Assembly: GCA_900551555.1 (NCBI GenBank)
Contig: URWC01000107.1
Location: 1-6,608, forward strand
Length of the DNA stretch: 6,608 bases
Reading direction: 5' to 3'
From: an uncultured Collinsella sp.
GTDB taxonomy: Bacteria > Actinomycetota > Coriobacteriia > Coriobacteriales > Coriobacteriaceae
Part shown: positions 1 to 4,590 of the stretch, in pieces
Layout of the letters: every line of letters starts with the position of its first letter
Position numbering within the stretch: position 1 is the stretch's first letter
Notes under the pieces: model-generated
The model's input: the letters and a program-made list of their open reading frames with translations, nothing else
Database searches by the model: none
Told to the model about the DNA's origin: nothing
Made by a program: the position numbers and the translations under genes

Positions 1-683
1 GGTTCGTCATCCATTATAATATGCCCAAGGATCTGGAGAGCTATTATCAGGAGGCGGGCCGCGCGGGCCGTGACGGGGAGCCAGCCCGCTGCACCCTGCT
101 CTATTCCGGCACCGATGTGCGCACCATCCGGTTCTTCATCGACAAGGAGATGGAGGCTGACAACGGCCTGCCTGCGGATGTCAAGGCCGAAGCGGCACGC
201 AAGGCAGAGGAACGGCTCAAGTACATGACCTTCTACTCCACCACGCCGCGCTGCCTGCGGGGGTATCTGCTGAGCTACTTCGGCGAGGCCGCGCCCCAGA
301 AGTGCGAGAACTGTTCCAACTGTCTGCTGGCAGCACAGGCCGCCGAACAGGTGGAGGAGCAGGCGGCACAAGCCCGCCAGCGTGCCGCGGCCAGTGCGAA
401 GCGGCTGGCCTCGGCCTCCCGCCGCCGTGCCGACGAGGATGCCCTCAGCGAAGCGGACGAGAAGCTGCTGGCGGCCCTCTATGCCCTGCGCAAGCGGCTG
501 GCCGCAAAGCAGAAGCTCCCTGCCTATATGGTGTTCAACGATTCCACCCTCCGCCAGATGGCACTGAAAAAGCCCCTGAGCGTGGAGGAACTGCTCAATA
601 TCCCCGGTGTGGGCGAGAAAAAGGCCGCCCGCTATGGGCAGGAGATCCTCAGTGTCATCGAGGATATGGTTTCATCCCGTTAA
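1..683 (+). CDS. recQ: RecQ-type ATP-dependent DNA helicase, C-terminal part (5' truncated by window edge)
   Basis: 3'->5' superfamily 2 helicase for recombination and fork repair; only the C-terminal part is present. The frame is open from base 3 with no start; by comparison with E. coli RecQ roughly 300 N-terminal residues (motifs 0 to V) lie outside the window. Counting from the Met at base 21, helicase motif VI is at residues 10-19 (QEAGRAGRDG). The RecQ zinc-binding cysteines are C78, C95, C98 and C101 with the family spacing C-x16-C-x2-C-x2-C. Residues 147-217 match an HRDC domain, including LLNIPGVGEKKAARYG near the end. The winged-helix domain that normally lies between zinc module and HRDC is not visible. 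Residues 102-146 are instead an Ala/Arg/Glu-rich, probably helical linker. The gene is convergent with nrdG and ends 9 bases before a terminator stem. Family call is firm; orthology to E. coli recQ is less so. Confidence 0.9.
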   Translation, partial: FVIHYNMPKDLESYYQEAGRAGRDGEPARCTLLYSGTDVRTIRFFIDKEMEADNGLPADVKAEAARKAEERLKYMTFYSTTPRCLRGYLLSYFGEAAPQKCENCSNCLLAAQAAEQVEEQAAQARQRAAASAKRLASASRRRADEDALSEADEKLLAALYALRKRLAAKQKLPAYMVFNDSTLRQMALKKPLSVEELLNIPGVGEKKAARYGQEILSVIEDMVSSR

Positions 684-690
684 ATGACAA

Positions 691-745
691 AGCGCCCGAT
701 TTTCCACTCGCTCTGCGTAGAGTGTGGAAAATCGGGCGTTGTTTT
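691..745 (+). terminator. Rho-independent terminator between convergent recQ and nrdG
   Basis: A perfect 15-bp inverted repeat pairs 693-707 (CGCCCGATTTTCCAC) with 724-738. The 16-base apex can pair further through CTCT (711-714) and AGAG (719-722). On the plus strand it is followed by TTGTTTTATT, a normal though interrupted U-tract, nine bases after the recQ stop codon. On the minus strand the stem is followed by CTTTGTCATTT, so it may also stop transcripts coming from nrdG. Confidence 0.88.
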
Positions 746-774
746 ATTGCATGAAAGTGTATTGCTATGCCAAG

Positions 775-821
775 GGCTCCCTTACCAGGGGGCCTGGCGC
801 GCGTCAGCGCGACTGAGAGGT
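775..821. repeat. Palindromic intergenic repeat, copy 1 (abuts nrdG stop)
   Basis: A two-hairpin element. GGCTCCC (775-781) pairs with GGGGGCC (788-794) around a 6-base loop, and CGCGC (798-802) pairs with GCGCG (807-811). A conserved tail, ACTGAGAGG (812-820), runs to within one base of the nrdG stop codon on the minus strand. It has the same architecture, orientation and border as the element at 1394-1442. From memory, repeats with the minus-strand border CCTCTCAGTC are very common between genes of Faecalibacterium and relatives. I could not check this here. Confidence 0.7.
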
Positions 822-1373
822 TTACATCGTGTGTGTCGCAAAGACTTTTTCGTCCTCCCACCAGACGGGGGCCTTTGCGGCAAGGCTCTTGGGTACATCC
901 AGAAGCCGCTGGTTGGAGCTGCCCCGGAAGCGCAGGGAGATATCATGCTGGGCTTCCACAAAGCGGCCGTCCACCAGAACATCCAGCAGGCTCAGCAGCT
1001 CATCGGTGACCTCACAGCGGGCCGGGCAGGGAACACTGCCGGTCAGCTGCTCCCAGGTGTAGCCGGAATAGCACCAGACGCTCTTATTCGGGTACAGCGC
1101 CCTGAAGTTGCGGACGAAGGGCAGCAGTTCCCGCTGATTCTCCGGCTCAAAAGGCTCACCGCCCAGCAGGGAGATGCCTGCAATATAGTCGGGCTGGCAG
1201 GATGCAAAGATCTCGTTGCGCACAGCTTTGTCGAAAGGCTGACCGTACCCGAAATCCCATGCTACCTCGTTGAAGCAGCCCGGGCAGTGGTGCCTGCAGC
1301 CCGAAACAAAGATGCTGGTGCGCACCCCCGGCCCATTGGCAATGTCGTAATACTTGATTGTTGCGTAATTCAT
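822..1373 (-). CDS. nrdG: Anaerobic ribonucleoside-triphosphate reductase activating protein (radical SAM), NrdG
   Basis: A radical SAM activase of 183 residues, near the usual NrdG length. It binds a [4Fe-4S] cluster, cleaves S-adenosylmethionine reductively and abstracts hydrogen from the conserved glycine of NrdD to form the glycyl radical. The cluster motif is CRHHCPGC with C26, C30 and C33, the CxxxCxxC spacing of radical SAM proteins. It is preceded by NGPGVRTSIFVSGC (residues 13-26), typical of NrdG. GGEPF at 71-75 is the SAM-binding glycine motif. The ATG at 1373 is supported by GGAG at 1382-1385, 8 bases upstream. The gene lies 69 bases downstream of nrdD on the same strand, with a palindromic repeat in the gap, so the two are probably cotranscribed. 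The stop codon directly abuts another repeat copy. No frameshift or missing key residue is seen. Confidence 0.95.
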   Translation of the reverse strand: MNYATIKYYDIANGPGVRTSIFVSGCRHHCPGCFNEVAWDFGYGQPFDKAVRNEIFASCQPDYIAGISLLGGEPFEPENQRELLPFVRNFRALYPNKSVWCYSGYTWEQLTGSVPCPARCEVTDELLSLLDVLVDGRFVEAQHDISLRFRGSSNQRLLDVPKSLAAKAPVWWEDEKVFATHTM

Positions 1374-1393
1374 AGATAAAACTCCATATAAAA

Positions 1394-1442
1394 AGCTCCC
1401 CCTCTCGGGGGAGCTGTCAATGCGAAGCGTTGACTGAGAGGG
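1394..1442. repeat. Palindromic intergenic repeat, copy 2 (between nrdD and nrdG, abuts nrdD stop)
   Basis: Two perfect or near-perfect hairpins: AGCTCCCCC (1394-1402) with GGGGGAGCT (1407-1415), and GTCAATGC (1416-1423) with GCGTTGAC (1427-1434, one G-T pair) around a GAA loop. The tail TGAGAGGG (1435-1442) ends exactly at the nrdD stop codon. Seven bases across the first hairpin's inner arm and loop, CCCTCTC (1400-1406), are complementary to GAGAGGG (1436-1442), which allows a pseudoknot or an alternative fold. In the nrdDG transcript it would sit between the two cistrons and could act as a processing, stability or attenuation element. Confidence 0.8.
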
Positions 1443-3614
1443 TTACAGATGCAGCACCCGATCCTTGATCTCCTGTGTCCGGCCCTGGTTCCAGAACTGG
1501 GTGCCGATATAACCGCAGGTGCGGCGGGCAACGTTCAACTTGTTCTGGTCACGGTTGCCGCACTTGGGGCACTCCCACACCAGCTTGCCGTCATCCTCCA
1601 CGATCTTGATCTCTCCGTCGTAGCCGCAGCACTGGCAGTAATCGGACTTGGTGTTCAGCTCGGCGTACATGATGTTATCATAGATGAACTGCAGCACGCT
1701 TATCACGGCCTCCAGATTGTCCTGCATGTTGGGCACTTCCACATAGCTGATAGCACCGCCCGGGGACAGCTCCTGGAACTCGCTCTCAAACTTGAGCTTG
1801 GTAAAGGCATCAATGGGCTCCGAAACATGGACGTGGTAGCTGTTGGTGATATAGTTCTTATCGGTGATGCCGGGCACGATGCCGAACCGCTTCTGCAGGC
1901 ACTTGGCAAACTTGTAGGTGGTGGATTCCAGCGGGGTGCCGTAGAGAGAGTAATCCATGTTCTCGGCCTTCTTCCACTCGGTGCACTTGTCGTTCATGTG
2001 CTGCATCACGCTCAGGGCAAAGGGTTTGGCACCGGCATCGGTGTGGCTCTTGCCGGTCATATACTTCACACACTCATACAGACCGGCGTAGCCCAGGCTG
2101 ATGGTGGAGTAGCCGCCAAAGAGCAGCTTGTCGATCTTCTCGCCCTTCTTCAGGCGGGCCAGTGCGCCGTACTGCCACAGAATGGGGGCGGCATCGCTGG
2201 GGGTGCCCATCAGACGCTGATGGCGGGCCTGCAGTGCCTTGTGGCAGAGAGCCAGGCGTTCGTCAAAGATCTTCCAGAACTTCTCGAAGTTGCCGCCGGA
2301 GGAAAGGGCTACATCCACCAGATTGATGGTGACAACACCCTGATTGAAGCGACCGTAGTATTTGGGCTTGCCGGTCTCGGGGTCCACATAGGGGGTCAGG
2401 AAGCTGCGGCAGCCCATGCAGGTGTAGCAGTGGCCCTCACCGTTTTTGTCCACCTTGAGCTCAAGCATCTTCTTTTCGGAGATGTAGTCGGGCACCATCC
2501 GCTTGGCAGTGCACTTGGCAGCCAATTCGGTCAGGTAATAATAAGGAGTGCCGGGGCGGATGTTGTCCTCTTCCAGCACATAGATCAGTTTGGGGAAGGC
2601 GGGGGTGATCCAGACACCGGCCTCGTTCTTCACGCCCTGATAGCGCTGACGGATGGTCTCCTCGATGATGATGGCAAGGTCGGCCTTTTCCTGCGGGTTG
2701 CGGGCTTCTCCCAGATACATGAACACGGTGATGAAGGGGGCCTGACCGTTGGTGGTCATCAGAGTCACGACCTGATACTGGATGGTCTGGACACCGCGGT
2801 TGATCTCGTTGCGCAGGCGGCGCTCCACGATCTCCTTCTTGCGCTCCGGGGTAACGTCCAGCCCTTCCATCTCCGCCTCGACCTCAGCGGCGATCTTCTT
2901 GCGGGAGACATCCACAAAGGGAGCCAGATGGGTCAGGCTGATGCTCTGGCCGCCGTACTGGTTGGATGCCACCTGCGCAATGATCTGGGTGGCAATGTTG
3001 CAGGCGGTGGAAAAGCTGTGGGGCTTTTCAATATAGGTGCCGGAGATCACGGTGCCGTTCTGCAGCATATCTTCCAGGTTGACCAGATCGCAGTTGTGCA
3101 TGTGCTGCGCAAAGTAGTCGGAATCATGGAAGTGGATCAGGCCCTCATTGTGTGCCTTGACGATCTCCGGGTCCAGCAGCAGGCGGGCGGTCAGATCCTT
3201 GGAGATCTCGCCGGCCATGTAGTCGCGCTGGACGGAATTGACGGTCGGGTTCTTGTTGGAGTTCTCCTGCTTGACCTCTTCGTTGTTGCACTCGATGAGC
3301 GACAGGATCTTGTCATCGGTCGTATTCTTCTGGCGCTTCAGGCTCTGAACATAGCGATAGATGATGTAGTGACGGGCGACCTCGTAGCAGTCGAGACGCA
3401 TGATCTCGTCCTCGACCAGATCCTGGATCTCCTCGACCGAAACGGTGTGGCCGGCATTCTCGCATGCCTCGGCGACATTCTGTGCCGCATAGATCACCTG
3501 GCGGTCGGTAAGGCGAGAGCCCTCCTCAACCTCCAAGTTTGCAGCACGGATGGCATTGACGATCTTATCGATGTCAAAGACAACCTCGGTGCCGCTGCGC
3601 TTGATGATCTTCAT
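1443..3614 (-). CDS. nrdD: Anaerobic (class III) ribonucleoside-triphosphate reductase, NrdD
   Basis: Glycyl-radical enzyme of 723 residues that reduces NTPs to dNTPs without oxygen. Residues 2-93 form an ATP-cone, the allosteric domain that senses ATP/dATP. The catalytic body follows, with an active-site cysteine at C175 (HMHNCDL) and a second cysteine in CYTCMGCR (396-403). The C-terminal zinc site is C660/C663 plus C682/C685. The glycyl-radical motif is RRTCGYIG (697-704), with G701 the expected radical residue. I chose the ATG at 3614 over an in-frame ATG at 3644 because AAAGAGG lies 7 bases before it, while 3644 has no ribosome site and adds a basic tail unlike the family. All key residues are present. 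Valine codons shift from mainly GTC (residues 1-178) to mainly GTG (189 onward), so the gene may be a hybrid of two lineages. Confidence 0.95.
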   Translation of the reverse strand: MKIIKRSGTEVVFDIDKIVNAIRAANLEVEEGSRLTDRQVIYAAQNVAEACENAGHTVSVEEIQDLVEDEIMRLDCYEVARHYIIYRYVQSLKRQKNTTDDKILSLIECNNEEVKQENSNKNPTVNSVQRDYMAGEISKDLTARLLLDPEIVKAHNEGLIHFHDSDYFAQHMHNCDLVNLEDMLQNGTVISGTYIEKPHSFSTACNIATQIIAQVASNQYGGQSISLTHLAPFVDVSRKKIAAEVEAEMEGLDVTPERKKEIVERRLRNEINRGVQTIQYQVVTLMTTNGQAPFITVFMYLGEARNPQEKADLAIIIEETIRQRYQGVKNEAGVWITPAFPKLIYVLEEDNIRPGTPYYYLTELAAKCTAKRMVPDYISEKKMLELKVDKNGEGHCYTCMGCRSFLTPYVDPETGKPKYYGRFNQGVVTINLVDVALSSGGNFEKFWKIFDERLALCHKALQARHQRLMGTPSDAAPILWQYGALARLKKGEKIDKLLFGGYSTISLGYAGLYECVKYMTGKSHTDAGAKPFALSVMQHMNDKCTEWKKAENMDYSLYGTPLESTTYKFAKCLQKRFGIVPGITDKNYITNSYHVHVSEPIDAFTKLKFESEFQELSPGGAISYVEVPNMQDNLEAVISVLQFIYDNIMYAELNTKSDYCQCCGYDGEIKIVEDDGKLVWECPKCGNRDQNKLNVARRTCGYIGTQFWNQGRTQEIKDRVLHL

Positions 3615-3835
3615 CCTCTTGCCTCTTTCGCGTCGAAATCTCATTGCGCTTCAGAGCCAAACGATGCCCGGCAGAGCTTACCCCTGCCTTGCGGCGCCGT
3701 CGCGCAATCTGTGTTCTCGATAAACCATAAGTCCTCATGCGGACAATCCTTGCAGCCGATCAAGCGGCTCAAAGATCTGTCCGAATGGGGTGAGTAAGGT
3801 CTTCGTTCTCTGTCCGCCATCTATCATACGACAAA
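3615..3835 (-). other. Long nrdD 5' leader with several small hairpins
   Basis: About 220 bases separate the predicted nrdD transcription start from its ATG. No convincing gene lies here. Read on the minus strand, the leader can form small hairpins: AGCCG/CGGCT (3754-3758 with 3765-3769), GTCC/GGAC (3731-3734 with 3741-3744), a GC-rich stem at 3691-3703, and GGCAG/CTGCC (3670-3674 with 3684-3688). I see no U-tract terminator and no match I can assign to a known riboswitch, including cobalamin. Its function is unknown and it may simply be an untranslated leader. Confidence 0.4.
3622..3628 (-). promoter_or_regulatory. Ribosome binding site that fixes the nrdD start
   Basis: AAAGAGG on the minus strand lies 7 bases before the ATG at 3614. 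Its AAA forms part of a small hairpin (TTTCG-ACG-CGAAA in the transcript, bases 3638-3626), so pairing there could modulate access. It is the reason for rejecting the longer 733-residue version that starts at 3644. Confidence 0.7.
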
Positions 3836-3839
3836 GACG

Positions 3840-3855
3840 CATCTATATCCTGTAT
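3840..3855 (-). promoter_or_regulatory. NrdR box 2 (proximal, degenerate)
   Basis: CATCTATATCCTGTAT matches the NrdR consensus core (CTATAT, then GT and the final T) but is degenerate at both flanks and at two internal positions. Its centre is exactly 32 bp from that of box 1, leaving a 16-bp gap. That is the three-helical-turn spacing known for paired NrdR boxes, which makes the weak match credible. It covers the -10 element. Confidence 0.6.
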
Positions 3856-3871
3856 TCTTTTTTTAGGTCAA
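3842..3871 (-). promoter_or_regulatory. Promoter of nrdDG
   Basis: On the minus strand, TTGACC (3871-3866) is a good -35 and TATAGA (3847-3842) a good -10, separated by 18 bases that include an A-rich run. The predicted start is near 3835. The -35 lies between the two NrdR-like boxes and the -10 falls inside the downstream one, the arrangement expected for NrdR repression. Confidence 0.65.
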
Positions 3872-3887
3872 ACACAACATATAGTGT
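3872..3887 (-). promoter_or_regulatory. NrdR box 1 (distal)
   Basis: ACACAACATATAGTGT is palindromic and matches the NrdR-box consensus ACACWATATWTNGTGT, as I remember it, at every specified position except the seventh. NrdR is a zinc-ribbon/ATP-cone repressor that controls ribonucleotide reductase genes in response to dATP/ATP. The box sits immediately upstream of the nrdDG -35 element. Confidence 0.75.
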
Positions 3888-3933
3888 TTTAGCAGGTCAA
3901 GGCAATTAGTCTATTTGCAGACGCATTAAAAAC

Positions 3934-4003
3934 GAGGGGTCTTTGGCAAGTCGGTAAAACGTTACCAGCACGGCTACCTGCATGGCAGTTATAAAACCCC
4001 CTT
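3934..4003. other. Structured non-coding stretch upstream of the nrdD promoter
   Basis: GGGG/TTT at 3936-3944 can pair with AAA/CCCC at 3994-4001 around about 50 bases that hold two perfect small hairpins: GGTAA/TTACC (3953-3957 with 3962-3966) and CTGC/GCAG (3978-3981 with 3985-3988). On the minus strand the closing stem is followed by TCGTTTTTAAT, so it may be a large terminator of an unidentified minus-strand transcript. The plus strand also has a short frame without a ribosome site, from 3934 to a stop at 4063-4065. No gene is assigned. Confidence 0.35.
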
Positions 4004-4212
4004 AGTCAAGCCGCCGACAAATCCTACCAAAACTAAGCCGCTCACGCCAAAAGAATCCAAAAGATAATGCTTGACCAACATGTTGCGGTCTCGCCATGCC
4101 GAGCTCCATCGCCCACGGCATGAACCAATGAAAGATTCTTGTATGCACCCAAAGGATTTGAGGGTCCTCTCGGACGACCATTGAAAAGCATTCCAGAAGA
4201 TCAAAAACTTCG
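4004..4212. other. Gene-free spacer
   Basis: I find no convincing gene here. Frames on either strand are short, lack ribosome sites or run into the tRNA genes. The only structure seen is a 7-bp inverted repeat CATGCCG/CGGCATG around 4094-4121. The stretch lies between the structured region and the 12-bp tandem repeat and may be residual DNA from a decayed insertion. Confidence 0.4.
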
Positions 4213-4248
4213 AAATTTGGTGGCGTATTTGGTGGCGCGCTTGGTGGC
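4213..4248. repeat. 12-bp tandem repeat next to the tRNA genes
   Basis: TTGGTGGC occurs three times with an exact period of 12 bases (4217-4224, 4229-4236, 4241-4248). The same string less its last base (TTTGGTGG) recurs at 4293-4300, across the encoded CCA end of tRNA-Val. Read on the plus strand in the frame of 4213, the repeat gives an FGG-x pattern (KFGGVFGGALGGIK) ending at a TAG at 4273-4275. That frame is open only from 4159. This could be the extreme 3' end of a lost tyrosine-integrase gene, or a set of integrase arm-binding sites; both are inference. Confidence 0.6.
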
Positions 4249-4250
4249 AT

Positions 4251-4286
4251 AAAACAAAACAGCCCAGAGGCATAGCCTCTGAGCTG
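4251..4286 (-). terminator. Rho-independent terminator of the tRNA operon
   Basis: On the minus strand a 12-bp stem (4286-4275 with 4271-4260, one G-U pair) closes a 3-base loop and is followed by TTTTGTTTT (4259-4251). It begins 8 bases downstream of the CCA of tRNA-Val, so it ends the two-gene tRNA transcript. Confidence 0.88.
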
Positions 4287-4294
4287 CGAACATT

Positions 4295-4369
4295 TGGTGG
4301 GCGTTAGAAGATTTGAACTTCTGACCTCTTCCGTGTCAGGGAAGCGCTCTCCCCCTGAGCTAAACGCCC
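4295..4369 (-). tRNA. tRNA-Val (anticodon GAC), CCA encoded
   Basis: Complete cloverleaf of 72 bases plus encoded CCA. Acceptor GGGCGTT pairs with AACGCCC, with discriminator A. The D stem is GCTC/GAGC. The anticodon stem CTTCC/GGAAG carries loop CTGACAC, giving anticodon GAC. The variable loop is AGGTC, and the T stem AGAAG/CTTCT carries TTCAAAT. It is the second gene of the operon, three bases after tRNA-Gly. Its 3' end, with the bases just beyond, resembles the nearby 12-bp repeat, as expected if this tRNA served as an integration target. Confidence 0.96.
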
Positions 4370-4372
4370 AAA

Positions 4373-4448
4373 TGGAGCGGACAACGGGGCTCGAACCCGC
4401 GACCCCAACCTTGGCAAGGTTGTGCTCTACCAACTGAGCCATGTCCGC
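4373..4448 (-). tRNA. tRNA-Gly (anticodon GCC), CCA encoded
   Basis: Complete cloverleaf of 73 bases plus encoded CCA. Acceptor GCGGACA pairs with TGTCCGC, with discriminator T. The D stem is GCTC/GAGC with loop AGTTGGTA. The anticodon stem CAACC/GGTTG carries loop TTGCCAA, giving anticodon GCC. The variable loop is GGGTC, and the T stem GCGGG/CCCGT carries TTCGAGC. It is the first gene of the operon, a few bases downstream of a clear promoter. Confidence 0.97.
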
Positions 4449-4460
4449 TTACGGGGATTA

Positions 4461-4489
4461 ATTTTACGTGATACACGCATCCTATGCAA
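4461..4489 (-). promoter_or_regulatory. Promoter of the tRNA-Gly/tRNA-Val operon
   Basis: On the minus strand, TTGCAT (4489-4484) and TAAAAT (4466-4461) are separated by the optimal 17 bases. Directly upstream lies an A-rich run (4494-4501) that could serve as an UP element. The predicted start is near 4454, about six bases before the tRNA-Gly 5' end. Confidence 0.75.
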
Positions 4490-4502
4490 GAACTTTTTTT
4501 TG

Positions 4503-4543
4503 AAAAGTTTTACGATGCCCTCGTGAACCTCGTGAAGGCATCG
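4503..4543 (-). terminator. Probable terminator of the alpha-glucosidase gene
   Basis: CGATGCC (4513-4519) and GGCATCG (4537-4543) form a 7-bp stem, with two perfect tandem copies of CCTCGTGAA (4519-4527, 4528-4536) in between. On the minus strand the stem is followed by TAAAACTTTT, a weak U-tract. A second inverted repeat, AACTTTT/AAAAGTT (4491-4509), follows at once. It lies 48 bases past the alpha-glucosidase stop and just before the tRNA promoter, where a terminator is expected. The large loop makes it weak. Confidence 0.5.
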
Positions 4544-4590
4544 GCCGCCACGGAAGACGCAAGCAAACGTGGGCTCGCAGCAAGATACCC

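Noticed and set aside
684..1379. 231-codon plus-strand frame opposite nrdG
   Set aside because: Antisense shadow of nrdG; it begins inside the recQ terminator and has no ribosome site.
1394..1442. CRISPR repeat
   Set aside because: Only two copies about 570 bases apart, flanking whole genes, with no spacers or cas genes; an intergenic palindromic repeat explains them.
3615..3644. Longer nrdD start at 3644 (733 residues)
   Set aside because: No ribosome site upstream, and the extra basic residues precede the normal family start; the ATG at 3614 has AAAGAGG at proper spacing.
1449..3797. 782-codon open frame on the plus strand opposite nrdD
   Set aside because: It mirrors nrdD along its whole length, is a product of GC-rich codon positions, has no ribosome site and resembles no protein family; nrdD has all its motifs.
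3615..3835. Cobalamin riboswitch in the nrdD leader
   Set aside because: The hallmark conserved segments of that class are not found; only generic small hairpins are visible.
4002..4442. Minus-strand open frames of 94 and 146 codons over the tRNA region
   Set aside because: The longer frame runs through both tRNA genes and the operon terminator, the shorter through the terminator hairpin; neither has a ribosome site.
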